A stretch of 64,000 bases of DNA from Carposina sasakii (GCA_014607495.2 CP053167.1:9734001-9798000); one strand, 5' to 3'; positions 19,448 to 30,366 are shown, counted from the stretch's first letter. Program-made: numbers and translations. Notes: generated by a model not told the origin, from the sequence alone.

Positions 19448-19963
19448 AATAAGTTTATTGTTTTTGTTTACAAAATAAAATTTGACAGTTAGCTTTTATA
19501 TTTACCTCCAAAATAATGGCAAGGGCACTAATGCCATATACTTACAATTCGTTTTCTGTTTGCATACATAAAGGTGAAAGTTGTGAGTGCTAATAATGAA
19601 CAAAAAAGTGATTTTCACTAATTTTACTATAGAACGAGAATTTCACACTCATTTTCTATTTTCACGACGTTTTCATTCATCATAATTATCAGAAATAGGT
19701 AATTTTTGGCTGTATAGGCATCGATTCTCTCGCTTTGCCGTCGGGATAGCAAGCAAGCGCAAGCAACGTGCAAGCAAGCCAGGGATTTGGTATCTCTCAT
19801 TTCTATGAGAGATACTAAGCCACAGATTTTGGCAACCGAAGCAACCAACTTAAAAAAAAAAAAACAAAAAAAGAAATGTGTGTTCTTTGACGATGTGTGT
19901 TTTATGATTTTCATGAGATTATAGATGGGTAAGTCGTCATATCAAAACGAGGATGAGGGAGTA

Positions 19964-20390
19964 CCTCAATTCTCCTCGCGAGGTACATCTCATTTGAGGT
20001 GTTCACCTCATTTAACCAAAAGCAATTCTATGTTAGGGTAATACTAATAAGACTGGATATTGATTGAGTGAATGGTAATAAACCTCGAAATCTCACGAGG
20101 TACACCTCATTTTGAGTTGTTCAACTTATTTAACCAAAAGCAACTCTATATTAGGGTAATAAGACTGGATATTGAATTAGTGAATGGTAATGAACCTCGA
20201 ATTCTCGCGAGGTACACCTTATTTTGAAGTATTCACCTCATTTAACCAAAAGCAACTCTATTTTCGGGTAATAAGACTGGATATTGAATTAGTGAATGGT
20301 AATGAACCTCGAGTTCTCCTCGCGAGATACACCTTATTTTGGAGGTGTTCACCTCGTTTAACTAAAATGTTATCTAATATCACGGTAATA
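19964..20390 (+). repeat. Minisatellite, about 4 units of 105-118 bp
   Basis: Each unit has ACCTCGA.TCTC, CGCGAGGTACACCT, CACCTCATTTAACCAAAAGC, GGTAATAAGACTGGATATTG and GTGAATGGTAAT. Units differ by small indels. The sequence up to 20626 is related low-complexity GAGTGAGTGAG text. Confidence 0.85.
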
Positions 20391-21399
20391 AGACTTACAA
20401 TCGTGACAGATATTATTGAGTGAGTGAGTGAGAGAGCCTCCACGACGCGACGGCGACGAGTCGACTCACTCGCTGTTTCATTTCAGTTCGTTCGTTCAGT
20501 GAGTGAATGAGGTGAGTTGTAGAATGAGTGAGGAGATTGCGGGTGCAGGCAAATAGGAGCGCTATTTCGACTGTGATAAGTATCTTAGTATGTAACACGA
20601 GGATGAGGTGTGAGGTGTTGTAAAATCAGCGTTGCCAGATGCACGATAATTATCGTAGATCCACGATAATTTTGAGTGCCATGCCATAAAAATTAAAATT
20701 AGGTATCGCACGATAATTCGTTCAAATTCTACGATATTTTTGTAAACATCCAATTTTACCCCTAAAATCCACTTAATTCCAACTCATGAGCGGGGGGGGG
20801 AGAAAAGGTATTGCATACCTTGTCCGTTTCAGGGTGGCCCAGACCAGATGGATATAAATGTTATTTTTAGATAGGTGACTTGGGGACCTGCCAGGACCCG
20901 TCAGGAAAAAAATCGATTCCCACGCGATTACAAGAAATAATTTTTTTATTAATATTTTGGAAAATCGTTACTTGTAATTTTTGTTTAATTTTTTAATATT
21001 TTTTTCAATGACAATTTCTGGATTTTTTTTGGCAGGTGTTTACTTGTAAACTTAATTCTCTTTAAAAAAACACCAGTCCGATTGGCTGATCTTAAGTGAA
21101 TGAAATTTAAAATTTATTTTAAAAAAGTGTGTGGTCCAAATTCCGTGATATCATTTAAACTTCAATTAAAAATTCAAAAAGCGGTTGACAGTAATTGTAA
21201 TTTTTTTTAAACTGTAGCAACTCGTGCTCTTTCGATTGCTATAAAAAAATCTGACTGTCAACGTGCTGGAAAAAAAGATATGATTTTTCAAAAATTTTAC
21301 TAAGTCATTTAGATGAATAAAACGATTTTTTCCAAATATTTTTTTATTGACTTTTTATTTAAACATTACAATAGGTGTTCGAAATGCCTGCCATTGGCT

Positions 21400-22443
21400 T
21401 GAATGCATGCTCTGCATCGTCTTAAAAAATTATTTTTTAATTTTCTAAATGCTTCTGTATTGCTTAGAAGCTTTCGTTTGGACTTGGAATAGGCGAGTCC
21501 TCAATTCTCGCTCTGTATGACATGCCTGAGCATACACCAATTCTTTGTAGTAACCCCACACAAAAAAATCAATCGGGTTCAAGTCCGGGGAGCGTGCTGG
21601 TCATTCGATTGGTCCCCTGCGACCTATCCATCTGCGACGAAATTTTTCTGTTAAATGTGCTCGCACAGGTCCGTAAAAGTGACAGGGTGCACCGTCATTT
21701 TGAAACCACATTCGACGACGAACTTCCAGTGGTGTGTCTATCAGCAGACCAGGTAGATCGTTTTCTAAAAAGTTTAAAAAGATTTCCCCAGTCAGCCTTG
21801 GTGGCAATTCAAATAATAATAATTGCCGATTTATTATGCCTGACCACATGTTCACCGAAAATCTTGTCTGAAAATTAGACTCACGCGTGGCATGCGGATT
21901 TTGAATGGCCCACACGTGGTAATTGTGTAGATTAAAAACTCCCGTTCTTTCGAAGCGGGATTCATCAGTCCATAAGATGTTATCGAATAAATTCGAATTT
22001 TCTCTACATCTTCGTAACATTGTTTCGCAAAAGTTAACTCGATTTTCATAGTCGCCAGCATGTAACGACTGTACTTTTTGTATGTGAAAATCGTGATAGT
22101 GTTCAGTTTTTAAAATACGCAGCACACTTGTTCGCGGTATTCCTGTAGCGCGGCTGATCCTCCTTGAACTAGTTCCTGGATCTTGTTGTACTTGGTCTAG
22201 GACTTCATCGACACGATCGGGATCCGCTGTCGGAAATCCTTCCCTGTTTGATTGCCCAGGTGTTCGCCCTTCCAAATACGCATTATGGGTCCGAATAAAT
22301 ACGCGATAGTCCGGATACGTTTCCGGTTGCGGCCCACCACGTCGTATTAAAGCTTCTCGATACAATCGAGCAGCCTCAGATGCATTACCTCTAGCCACTC
22401 CGTAATAATAATGCATTTCACAATACTCGCGCTGCGAATAAGG
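21400..22443 (-). pseudogene. Tc1/mariner superfamily transposase, inactivated
   Basis: From MPYSQREYCEMHYYYG: an N-terminal helix-turn-helix of the kind in many insect mariner relatives, a second HTH (RRISRATGIPRTSVLRIL), then catalytic blocks WTDESRF, FQNDGAPCH and RSPDLNPIDFFVWG. A TGA replaces the expected Trp just before PARSPDL (about 21585), and frame is lost afterwards, so it is dead. By my count 36 residues lie between the second and third acidic residues, which does not equal the usual DD34D or DD37D spacing. Confidence 0.88.
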
Positions 22444-22631
22444 CATGACGGCAGTACAAAACACTTGCTTCACAAATCCAAAGTCCACTTCAATAGCCAG
22501 TTCGTTAGTAATGAGTCCTAATTGTAAAAATCCAAATCACTGAGCAGTTCAAAATACCGATAAACAAGCGAAGCAGGTCACAAACAAACAAGATCACGAA
22601 TAAAATTTGTCAAACAAAGTAAATAGCGCAA

Positions 22632-23596
22632 TTCAATTCAATTTTGTTTAATGGCCACCATTGTGTCGGGCACAATAATTCCGCCAATGTCACGTAAGAG
22701 GAAAATACACGATGGAGATTGGTCAGCAAAATGAAAAATAATTACATAAGACCAGATTGTACCTAAAACAAAAGAAAACACCACATTTATGTTAGTCAGA
22801 CGTACACAAAATATAATTGTTAATATGACAGATAAATCTACTTTCAAATACAATACAAATATATCTATATTAAAATTAATACATACATAAATAAACCTAA
22901 ATATACTTTACAATTTAATACTATTAATTTTGACAAAATGAGCCAGAACTTTTATAAAAGGAGTATGAACAAGGGACAATAAACAATTAAGGTTAGTAGG
23001 GAGAGGAATTTCAGGTGGAAGGAAGTGATAGAGGGAAGGGGATACATTAGGGCAATTGAAGAAGATGTGGTCCGCAGTACCTTCTGCCAGGCCACATTCA
23101 CAGAGTGAATTGTCCCTAACTCTAATTTTAGATAAATGGACCGGTGTGCAAGAATGACCTAGACGGAGGCGACAAATCGTGGATGTAGTTGTCTTGCTAG
23201 CGTTCTTATACCTGGAGAACCATGGCTTGCAGGGAATAATGTCCTGAATTTCTCCGAAGTGTTTGCCTTTGGTAAGCCTGCTAACATCCCAAACTTTCTG
23301 CCACGATGATGTTAGGCGGATTTTGGAATGTTCCAAAAGGTCGTGAGCAAATATAACACTATGATCAGGTACTCCTATCCGAGTAGCGGACTTTGCGAGG
23401 GAATCTACTGTCTCATTTCCTACGATACCCCGATGACTAGGAATCCAGGCAAGAGTAATGAGGATATTCTGCAAGTGGCAATCATATAAGGCTTCTCTGA
23501 TATTAAGGATAATAGGAAAATTGGGATTAGTTTTAAAGGGATTGGATAAGATTGATTGGAGGGTGCTTCGGGAGTCAGAGAGGATTATGGAATTTA
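22632..23596 (-). pseudogene. 5'-truncated LINE with RNase H domain
   Basis: Encodes SDSRSTLQSILSN, then LAWIPSHRGIVGNETVDSLA, typical of RNase H at the end of jockey/R1-like LINE ORF2, and a cysteine/histidine tail (CECGLAEGTADHIFFNC). Flanked by the 12-bp duplication TAAATAGCGCAA (22620-22631, 23597-23608). The 3' end (CGGGCACAATAATTCCGCC) recurs at 31060. It lies in the mariner-like element. Confidence 0.9.
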
Positions 23597-24593
23597 TAAA
23601 TAGCGCAATAGTTGGCAGGCAACTAAGTAAACTAGCTAGCGTCGTCGGCGACTGCGCTCTTTTCTGGTTCATTGTTCCATCAGCCAATCACAGCGCGGCC
23701 CAAGCCGAGCAGGTAAAATGAGACGGTAAGTAGGACATAAGTAGGTGACTCATCTTACCTCGCCAAACAAGTTTGAGGTGAAGGCTTGGATCAATAAAAA
23801 ATACACAATTTTATTATCAATAATTTGAGTAAGTGTATTTAATGAATAAAATTTTTTTTAAACGATTCTGAGCATGCATTCAAGCCAATGGTAGGCATTT
23901 GGAACACACTATTGTAATGATTAAATAAAAAAAGGCAATAAAAAAAATATTTGGAAAAAATAGTTTTATTCATCTGAACGACTTAGTACATTTTTTGGAA
24001 AATCATATCTTTTTTTCCAGCATGTTGACAGTCAGATTTTTTTATAGCAATCGAAAGAGCACGAGTTGCTACAGTTTTAAAAAAATTACAATTACTGTCA
24101 ACCGCTTTTTGAATTTTTAATTGAAGTTTAAATGATATCACGGAATTTGGACCACACACTTTTTTTTAAATAAATTTTAAATTTCATTCACTTAAGATCA
24201 GCCAATCGGACTGGTGTTTTTTTTTAAGAGAATTAAGTTTACAAGTAAACACCTGCCAAAAAAAATCCAGAAATTGTCATTGAAAAAAATATTAAAAAAT
24301 TAAACAAAAATTACAAGTAACGATTTTCCAAAATATCAATAAAAAAATTATTTCTTGTAATCGCGTGGGAATCGATTTTTTTCCTGCCGGGTCCTGGCAG
24401 GTCCCCAAGTCACCTATCTAAAAATAACATTTATATCCATCTGGTCTTGGCCACCCATATATTCTGTCTCTCTTTTTCGGCGTAAATTCCAAGTTTTTAA
24501 ACTCGTGAGCGGGGGGGAGGTAGGATTGCATACCATCCATATATTCTATCATACGATAAAAACACGATAATTTTGCAAACATACAGGGTGATT

Positions 24594-24957
24594 TTTGGTC
24601 GTCAACGTTTCCGAAAACTACGGAATCTCCTCATCATCACGATCATTTTTCTCCATGGAAGCATACCTGAGAAGTGTCTGGTTTCCAAAATATTAGGGTC
24701 CAAAGTTGAGTAAATAGACTGCGTTTTTCTGCATAAATGCACATAGACGCGCGTAGCAAGATTTTTTCACGAGAAATAATTAATATCTGTCTATAAAAAA
24801 ACTAACATAAACACTAGACACTATAAATTTCGCCAAATCAAGTAATTTAAAAAAAATTGAAAAAAAAAATCCCAGCATTTTTTTTGGCATAAACTTACTT
24901 TATTTGATGTATAGAGTACGTACCCTTCGTTAAAGGTGGCCACAAAAAAACATCCTG
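24594..24957 (+). mobile_element. MITE, family M1, full copy
   Basis: Begins CAGGGTGATTTTTGGTCGTC, ends AAAAAAACATCCTG, between TA dinucleotides. Other copies: 8391, 14460, 44901, 59717, 60551, 61896. Confidence 0.8.
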
Positions 24958-25092
24958 TATATGACATAATTTCGTAATGTACGATCTGGCAACACTGTGT
25001 AAAAATTCACATAACAAGTAAACAAAATATTACTTATTTTTTAAAATAAGGTCAGCAAACTTTATAAAAAAAAAAATTAAAACGAGGCGATT

Positions 25093-25494
25093 CGGCGGGA
25101 AAAGCTGGAAGGGAGCGGGTGTAATATTCTTGTGAAAATCAAAATTTATTTGTAAATGGCTTGCATGTGTCCGTAAAGTGATGTTTTTTGGTAGATAAGT
25201 AATATTTTGTTTACTTGTTATGTGAATCTAGTGCGTGTGCATGGTTTTACATGCAGGTAAGCTGAGTAAAACTTTAGTCGGAATACGATCTCTTCATGGG
25301 CTTATGTAAGTTGTTTCTGCAATTATTTTTGATTTTTACTAATTTTAAACTCGTTCTTGAGGATTTTCCCGACGTTTCCACTCATCATAATTGTCATCCA
25401 TCATAAATTCAGAATACATTTTACTAAACAATGATTAGGTGTATGGGCTTAGTTCCCCTTGCCTTTCCTTCGGGATAAACTTAAAAAAAAAAAA
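25093..25494 (+). mobile_element. Poly(A)-tailed repeat R5, copy 2
   Basis: CGGCGGGAAAAGCTGGAAGG to CCTTTCCTTCGGGATAAAC and poly(A). Contains GCAGGTAAGCTGAGTAAAAC, which holds a splice-donor-like GTAAG. Confidence 0.75.
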
Positions 25495-25576
25495 CGAGGC
25501 CTCCCTCGAATTTTGCCGCGGTGAGGACCTCAAATGAGGTGACTCACGAGTGAGGAGCTCATCGCTACATGAGATT

Positions 25577-25968
25577 CGGCGGGAAAAGCTGGAAGGGTGC
25601 GGGTGTAAGTTTCTTGTGAAAATCAAAATTAATTGTAAATGGCTTGCATGTGTCCGTAAAGTGATGTTTTCTGGTAGATAAGTTTTATTTTGTTTGCTTG
25701 TGATGTGAATCTAGTGCGTATGCATGGTTTTTATATGCAGGTAAGCTGAGTAAAACTTCAGTCGGAATACCAAGTCTTCATGGGCTCATGTAAGTTGTTT
25801 CTGCAATTATTTTTCTTTTTTACTAATTTTACACTTGTTCTTAAGGATTTTTCCGACGTTTCCATTCATCATTATCATCCATCATAAATTCAGAAATCAT
25901 TTACTAAAGGCAATGCTGTATGGGCTTCGTTCCCCTTGCCTTTCCTTCGGGATAAACATTTTTAAAAA
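25577..25968 (+). mobile_element. Poly(A)-tailed repeat R5, copy 3
   Basis: Same start and end as copy 2, about 90% alike by eye. The spacer before it has GAGGACCTCAAATGAGGTGA, like the minisatellite at 19964. Confidence 0.75.
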
Positions 25969-26000
25969 AGATTTTTCTTTCAAAGATTCCTGAGGATTGA

Positions 26001-26412
26001 TTCGGCGGGAAAAGCTGGAAGGGTGCAGGTGTAATTTTCTTGTGAAAATCAAAAAATATTTGTAAATGGCTTGCTTGTGTCCATAAAGTGATGTTTTCTG
26101 GTAGATAAGTTATATTTTGATTGCTTGTGATGTGAATCTAGTGCGTGTGCATGGTTTTATACGCAGGTAAGCTGAGTAAAACTTTAGCCGGAATACGATC
26201 TCTTCATGGGCCCATGTAAGTTGTTTCTGCAATAATTTTTAATTTTGACTAACTTTACTCTTGTTCTTGAGGATTTTCCCGACGTTTCCGTTCATCATCA
26301 TCATTAACATCCATCATAAATTCAGAAATCATTTACTAAAGACAATGGCTGTATGGGCTTAGTTCCCCTTGCCTTTCCTTCGGGATAAACTAAACAAAAA
26401 AAAAAAAAAAAA
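26001..26412 (+). mobile_element. Poly(A)-tailed repeat R5, copy 4, beside EIF1AD
   Basis: Same family; its poly(A) ends about 200 bp before the EIF1AD start codon, so it lies in the likely promoter or 5' untranslated region. Confidence 0.75.
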
Positions 26413-26608
26413 GATTCCTGAGGATTATCAATAGAATTATATTTCTATTGAATTTTCACTTTTCACGTTGATAAAAGTGATTTTTTCATAAGTTTTGTTG
26501 GCTGTCGATTCCAACTTTTATCAAATTCTTGCTCTTCTATTTATCATATAAACTACCTACCGAATTTTGGAGTTTATAACCCAAAAGTCAACTAAAAAGT
26601 TTTCCGAG

Positions 26609-26731
26609 ATGTCTAAAGTTACGAAAAGGAAACATGTGATGTACGAGGCTTTTTGTGATGATAACGAGTTGCCTAAAGAAAATCAGAGCATTGTAAAAAT
26701 CCTCAAAAGTAAAGGCAACAATCTTCATGAG
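26609..26731 (+). CDS. EIF1AD: eIF1A domain-containing protein, exon 1
   Basis: Encodes MSKVTKRKHVMYEAFC through NQSIVKILKSKGNNLHE, 41 codons. TKRKHV and R/K-GNNLHEV are hallmarks of EIF1AD, a nuclear protein with an eIF1A-like OB fold whose role is poorly known. An upstream in-frame codon at 26567 is not ATG-supported by family comparison, so the start is MSK. Donor GAG|GTATGT, phase 0. Confidence 0.93.
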
Positions 26732-26956
26732 GTATGTAACTCATGGAGTGATACTTTCACTGTTAGCCCACTGGCGACCAAACAGCAACGGCCACCAAGT
26801 TCACCGAAATGTATCCATTGTATCATCGTTGCATGGTCTTGGCTGCTTGACATTTTGCTTTTGGTGAACTCATTGGTCGCTGCTGCTTGGCTGCCAGTGC
26901 GAACTTAGGCGTATACTTGTCCTACAATTTTCAATCTACATAATAACTTTTCTTAG
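26732..26956 (+). repeat. EIF1AD intron with hairpin
   Basis: 225-bp intron. CCACTGGCGACCAAACAGCA at 26770 pairs imperfectly with TCGCTGCTGCTTGGCTGCCA near 26875; also AAGTTCACCGAAATG with CATTTTGCTTTTGGTGAACT. Most of the intron can fold into one stem. Confidence 0.7.
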
Positions 26957-27289
26957 GTAACAACATCGAATGGAGAGGAGTATTTAGTATCTATGCCTAT
27001 CAAGTACAGAAAAAACATATGGGTAAAGCGTGGTGACTATGTTCTTGTGGAACCTATCTTAGAAGGAGATAAAGTGAAAGCAGAAATTGTTAAAATTTTA
27101 AATAAGGAAATGATAAAATTTTATAAGGACAGTAACATATGGCCCAAGGAGTTTGATGAAGTTAAAAAAGACAATATAACCGTTGATGAGGATAACTTAT
27201 TTGTAAATACTAATAGGGCCCATGTACGGACATATAGTGAAAGTGATTCTACTGACTCCAGTAATAATAATATGAGTAGTAGTGAGTGA
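26957..27289 (+). CDS. EIF1AD: eIF1A domain-containing protein, exon 2
   Basis: Begins VTTSNGEEYLVSMPIKYRKN, then IWVKRGDYVLVEP and EGDKVKAEIV, the OB-fold core shared with eIF1A. A linker leads to DLFVNTNR, conserved in EIF1AD, and a serine/acidic tail ending NNNMSSSE. The joined protein is 151 residues, near the usual length (about 165). AATAAA-type signals follow at 27358. Lies convergent to the MATH-BTB gene. Confidence 0.95.
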   Translation, partial: VTTSNGEEYLVSMPIKYRKNIWVKRGDYVLVEPILEGDKVKAEIVKILNKEMIKFYKDSNIWPKEFDEVKKDNITVDEDNLFVNTNRAHVRTYSESDSTDSSNNNMSSSE

Positions 27290-27569
27290 AATTAATTATA
27301 GTGATTAGTTTGTAAGTTTTTTTATATAGTAATTGTACATAATTTGTATATTTTATGTAATAAATACATTAATAAAATAAATAAATAATTCAAATTATAT
27401 AGTCCATTATAAAAGCAACCACAATATAAAAAGTATGTATATCATATCAAAACAAATATTACATTATTAATTTAAATTAAAAAAAATGGATGTCTTCAGT
27501 CTACAACACATACATAACATGAGTTATGCACAGCAACTACCTACCTACTGATTTGGCAATTTAATAGTA

Positions 27570-27871
27570 TCTCCATTGAGTCACCCACCACCGGGCCCTA
27601 CACCCTCCGCTGACCCTTGGATCTGCCGACTCATGATCACGAACACAAGACACTACAGTCGCCACGAGAAGCCAGATCCAAGCACCTAGCATGCAACCAT
27701 AAATACATAGCCACTAATCCGAAAAACAATTAAAAATTTTAATCAACATATGTTTCGCCAACACCTGTGGCATCATCAGGATTAGTTTTCCATGTTAGTT
27801 CTAACTACCGGACCAATGGACCCTTCAATGGAGATTTGAACTTCCGAATAGTGACGCCTGATACAATAAAA
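27570..27871 (-). mobile_element. Family B element with 12-bp target duplication, in MATH-BTB 3' UTR
   Basis: Plus strand begins TCTCCATTGAGTCACCCACC and ends ACGCCTGATACAATAAA. AATTTAATAGTA flanks both sides (27558-27569, 27872-27883). It shares CACCACCGGGCCCTACACCC with family A. It inserted only 2 bp beyond the stop codon of the neighbouring gene. Confidence 0.82.
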
Positions 27872-27885
27872 AATTTAATAGTAAC

Positions 27886-28902
27886 TCATTTAATATCAGC
27901 ATCTACATCATCAGCCATTATATATTCATATATTCTCTTTATCAGTTCAACTGATTTAACTTCAGCCCAACCTTCAGTTTTTGTTATAAGTTTAGCTTGA
28001 CCATCTTTAATGAATTCTAATGTAGATTGTTTAAGAGTATTGGCTGAATGCAGATCAGCTAATTGCAGGGTTTCAATTGCATTTTCTACTGTCAGTTTTT
28101 TGTGTAGGGCTTCTTCACATAGACTTTTAAGTCTGCTAAGCTGGTAGTAATCAGCTGCAGCTAGCAGTTTCTCAGGCATTTCATCTACTTTTGGGGCTTT
28201 GTCACTGTAAATGAAAGTTAATACTTCATGCAGTACTTTAGACTCGAGAGGAGATTCAACAATGTTGGTAATGCATTCCATAGTGTTATGCTCAAAATGA
28301 GCTTTCAAAACTGCACTTCTGCTAGCTAGCACTGCCTTGTGAACTTTCAGTTCAGTACCCTCTGCTGATTTCATAGTAACATCAGAAAATAATCCATTAT
28401 TAAGTAAATTCTCAAAATCATTACTTAACTGAGCTTCGGGTACTGTGGTGCGGTCAACTTTTATATCACTTGTAACCATGAACTGAAATTTTAGTCTGAG
28501 ACTCCCATCGCTGAGCAAGTTAAGATCATTTCCATCATGAGTAGCTATATCCCGCTTGAACATTGTAGCTAAATACTGCCATTTGTTAGCTTGAACTGTG
28601 TGATATTCTTTAATAACCAGAGACCGCTCCTCGAATCGTTTTAAGCAAATGGTCAATATGGATTTCAAAAACACTGGATTAGGAGATAAATAAAAAATCT
28701 CAATGATATCGTTACCCCTCCCTAAAAATTGCATTTTTAGTTGGAAACGCGAGTCGGAGCCATCCGGGTCTAATGATTTTTCCGTGCGAAATTCTCTCGT
28801 AGTTTTACTTTCTAAAAGGCTTACGAAGTTCGATATCGTCCAAGTCACAACATTTATCTTTGTTTGGCCTTCAGTTCGTGAACTATAATTCACGCAAGAC
28901 AT
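27886..28902 (-). CDS. MATH-BTB protein (speckle-type POZ-like)
   Basis: Single open frame of 338 residues from ATG (MSCVNYSSRTEG). N-terminal MATH domain about residues 12-150 (WTISNFVSLL, SLRLKFQFMV), BTB/POZ about 165-275 (NNGLFSDVTM, LKVHKAVLASRS, VLHEVLTFIYSD), then a BACK-like helical tail (YYQLSRLKSLCEEAL). Family members are substrate adaptors for cullin-3 ubiquitin ligases. The lack of introns is consistent with a retrogene or with the single-exon TDPOZ-type copies common in insects. No stops, so likely functional. Its 3' UTR begins with a transposable element. Confidence 0.88.
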   Translation of the reverse strand: MSCVNYSSRTEGQTKINVVTWTISNFVSLLESKTTREFRTEKSLDPDGSDSRFQLKMQFLGRGNDIIEIFYLSPNPVFLKSILTICLKRFEERSLVIKEYHTVQANKWQYLATMFKRDIATHDGNDLNLLSDGSLRLKFQFMVTSDIKVDRTTVPEAQLSNDFENLLNNGLFSDVTMKSAEGTELKVHKAVLASRSAVLKAHFEHNTMECITNIVESPLESKVLHEVLTFIYSDKAPKVDEMPEKLLAAADYYQLSRLKSLCEEALHKKLTVENAIETLQLADLHSANTLKQSTLEFIKDGQAKLITKTEGWAEVKSVELIKRIYEYIMADDVDADIK

Positions 28903-29189
28903 TCTTCTTGAGACTACTTCAGACTTCCTGAGTTGTTCTTGAGTCGTTCGTTAAAAGCACAGATTTATACTCGTTAAAAGTAAGAATACTTTGTAATAGG
29001 TAGGTTGTAGATAACTAACTTTTATGTACCTAAATATATATCCCGGACAGGACGTGGTCGTCCTTGGCGCAAAAATAATATTCGAATCGAAATCGATCAA
29101 TGAAGAGAGAGAAGTAGGTAGGTACAGTCAGTATCAAAAGTTGATAACCACATTTAGATTTTCAAAATAGCTGAACACTGTATTACCCC

Positions 29190-29517
29190 TCGTTTTCACC
29201 AAGGTATTATACATGTTTTTAACAAGTTGCATACATGTATGAAACTTGTTGTAAGTTCTCGTTTTCACCAAGGTATTAAAAACATGTTTTTAACAAGTTG
29301 CATACATGTTTATTTGTTGGTTGAAAACATTTTTATCTCGTGTTTTTTGTAGAATTCAAAGTGGGTAACTAATAATGACATTTTTATTGAATTCTTTTAA
29401 ATCTAGGCGCAAAATCTGCCAAAATGGCAGAAATCTGCCACAAATGGTCACACCGGCCTGTCCGGTGTGTTGAAAACACTTCTCGTTTTTACCAAGGTAT
29501 TAAAACATGTATTTAAC
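29190..29517. mobile_element. Foldback element piece (ACATGTTTTTAACAAGTTG repeats)
   Basis: CCCCTCGTTTTCACCAAGGT followed by repeated CATGTTTTTAACAAGTTGCA and complements. A full copy is at 33629-34148. This copy is interrupted at 29518 by the cargo element and resumes at 30865. Confidence 0.65.
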
Positions 29518-29561
29518 ATGTTTCAACATTCACTATGGGTGCGCCCACCACCGGGCCCTAT

Positions 29562-30253
29562 AAAAGTTGACCGCACCACAGTACCCGAAGCTCAGTTAAG
29601 TAATGCTAATGATTTTGAGAATTTACTTAATAATGGATTATTTTCTGATGTTACTATGAAATCAGCAGAGGGTACTGAACTGAAAGTTCACAAGGCAGTG
29701 CTAGCAGAAGTGCAGTTTTGAAAGCTCACTTTGATCATAATTGGTGGATTGGTGGAGACAGCTTAATGGCATTATACTGTCTATTGTTGCGTTTTATTGT
29801 ACTTAAGTAGTCTGTATGTCTTCCTAAGATATAAATAAAATAACACTATGGAATGCATTACCAACATTGTTGAATCTCCTCTCGAGTCTAAAGTACTGCA
29901 TGAAGTATTAACTTTCATTTACAGTGACAAAGCCCCAAAAATAGATGAAATGCCTGAGAAACTGCTAGCTGCAGCTGATTACTACCAGCTTAGCAGACTT
30001 AAAAGTCTATGTGAAGAAGCCCTACACAAAAAACTGACAGTAGAAAATGCAATTGAAACCCTGCAATTAGGTAGCTGATCTGCATTCAGCCAATACTCTT
30101 AAACAATCTACATTAGAATTCATTAAAGATGGTCAAGCTAAACTTACGAGTATAACAAAAACTGAAGGTTGGGCTAAAGTTAAATCAGTTGAACTGATAA
30201 AGAGAATATATGAGTATATAATGGCTGATGATGTAGATGCTGATATTAAATGA
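29562..30253 (+). pseudogene. Truncated MATH-BTB copy (transposon cargo)
   Basis: Starts inside the gene at IKVDRTTVPEAQLSN, so the MATH domain is missing. BTB text follows (NNGLFSDVTMKSAEGTELKV). A roughly 110-bp insert at 29738-29846 breaks the frame, which resumes at MECITNIVESPLESK. A small indel shifts the frame again at LQLGS, and the end matches MADDVDADIK plus stop. Very close to the gene at 27886-28902 but inverted relative to it. Confidence 0.92.
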
Positions 30254-30366
30254 GTTACTATTAAATTTTTAAAATTATCAGGCGTCACTATTCGGAAGTT
30301 CAAATCTCCATTGAGGGGTCCATTAGTTCGGTAGTTTGAGCTAACATGGAAAACTAATCCTGATGA

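Larger units (their letters stand above)
20832..24456 (-). mobile_element. Mariner-like element with about 600-bp inverted termini
   Basis: 20832-21433 and 23850-24456 are long inverted repeats, beginning GGGTGGCCCAGACCAGATGG and ending CCATCTGGTCTTGGCCACCC. The left arm includes the 3' end of the transposase frame, so the right arm carries an inverted copy of it. A LINE (22632-23596) has inserted between the transposase start and the right arm. Confidence 0.85.
20627..24997. mobile_element. hAT-like outer element hosting later insertions
   Basis: Left end CAGCGTTGCCAGAT at 20627 and right end ATCTGGCAACACTG at 24997 are inverted repeats. They are flanked by TGTAAAAT (20619-20626) and TGTAAAAA (24998-25005), a near-exact 8-bp duplication. 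Its own sequence is only about 0.4 kb of ACGATAATT-rich text. The rest is a nested mariner-like element and a MITE. Superfamily is inferred from the CAGTG-type ends and the 8-bp duplication. Confidence 0.7.

Noticed and set aside
21522..21878. 118-residue plus-strand frame
   Set aside because: Antisense shadow of the mariner-like transposase.
24500..24532. GAGCGGGGGGGAGG near the right end of the mariner-like element, also at 20788 on the left
   Set aside because: Similar text with GCATACC stands on both sides in direct orientation, but the spacing and ends do not fit a target duplication; left unexplained.
26567..26608. Upstream in-frame extension of EIF1AD
   Set aside because: The family starts at MS(K/Q)-TKRKH, and the extension (EFITQKSTKKFSE) has no counterpart.
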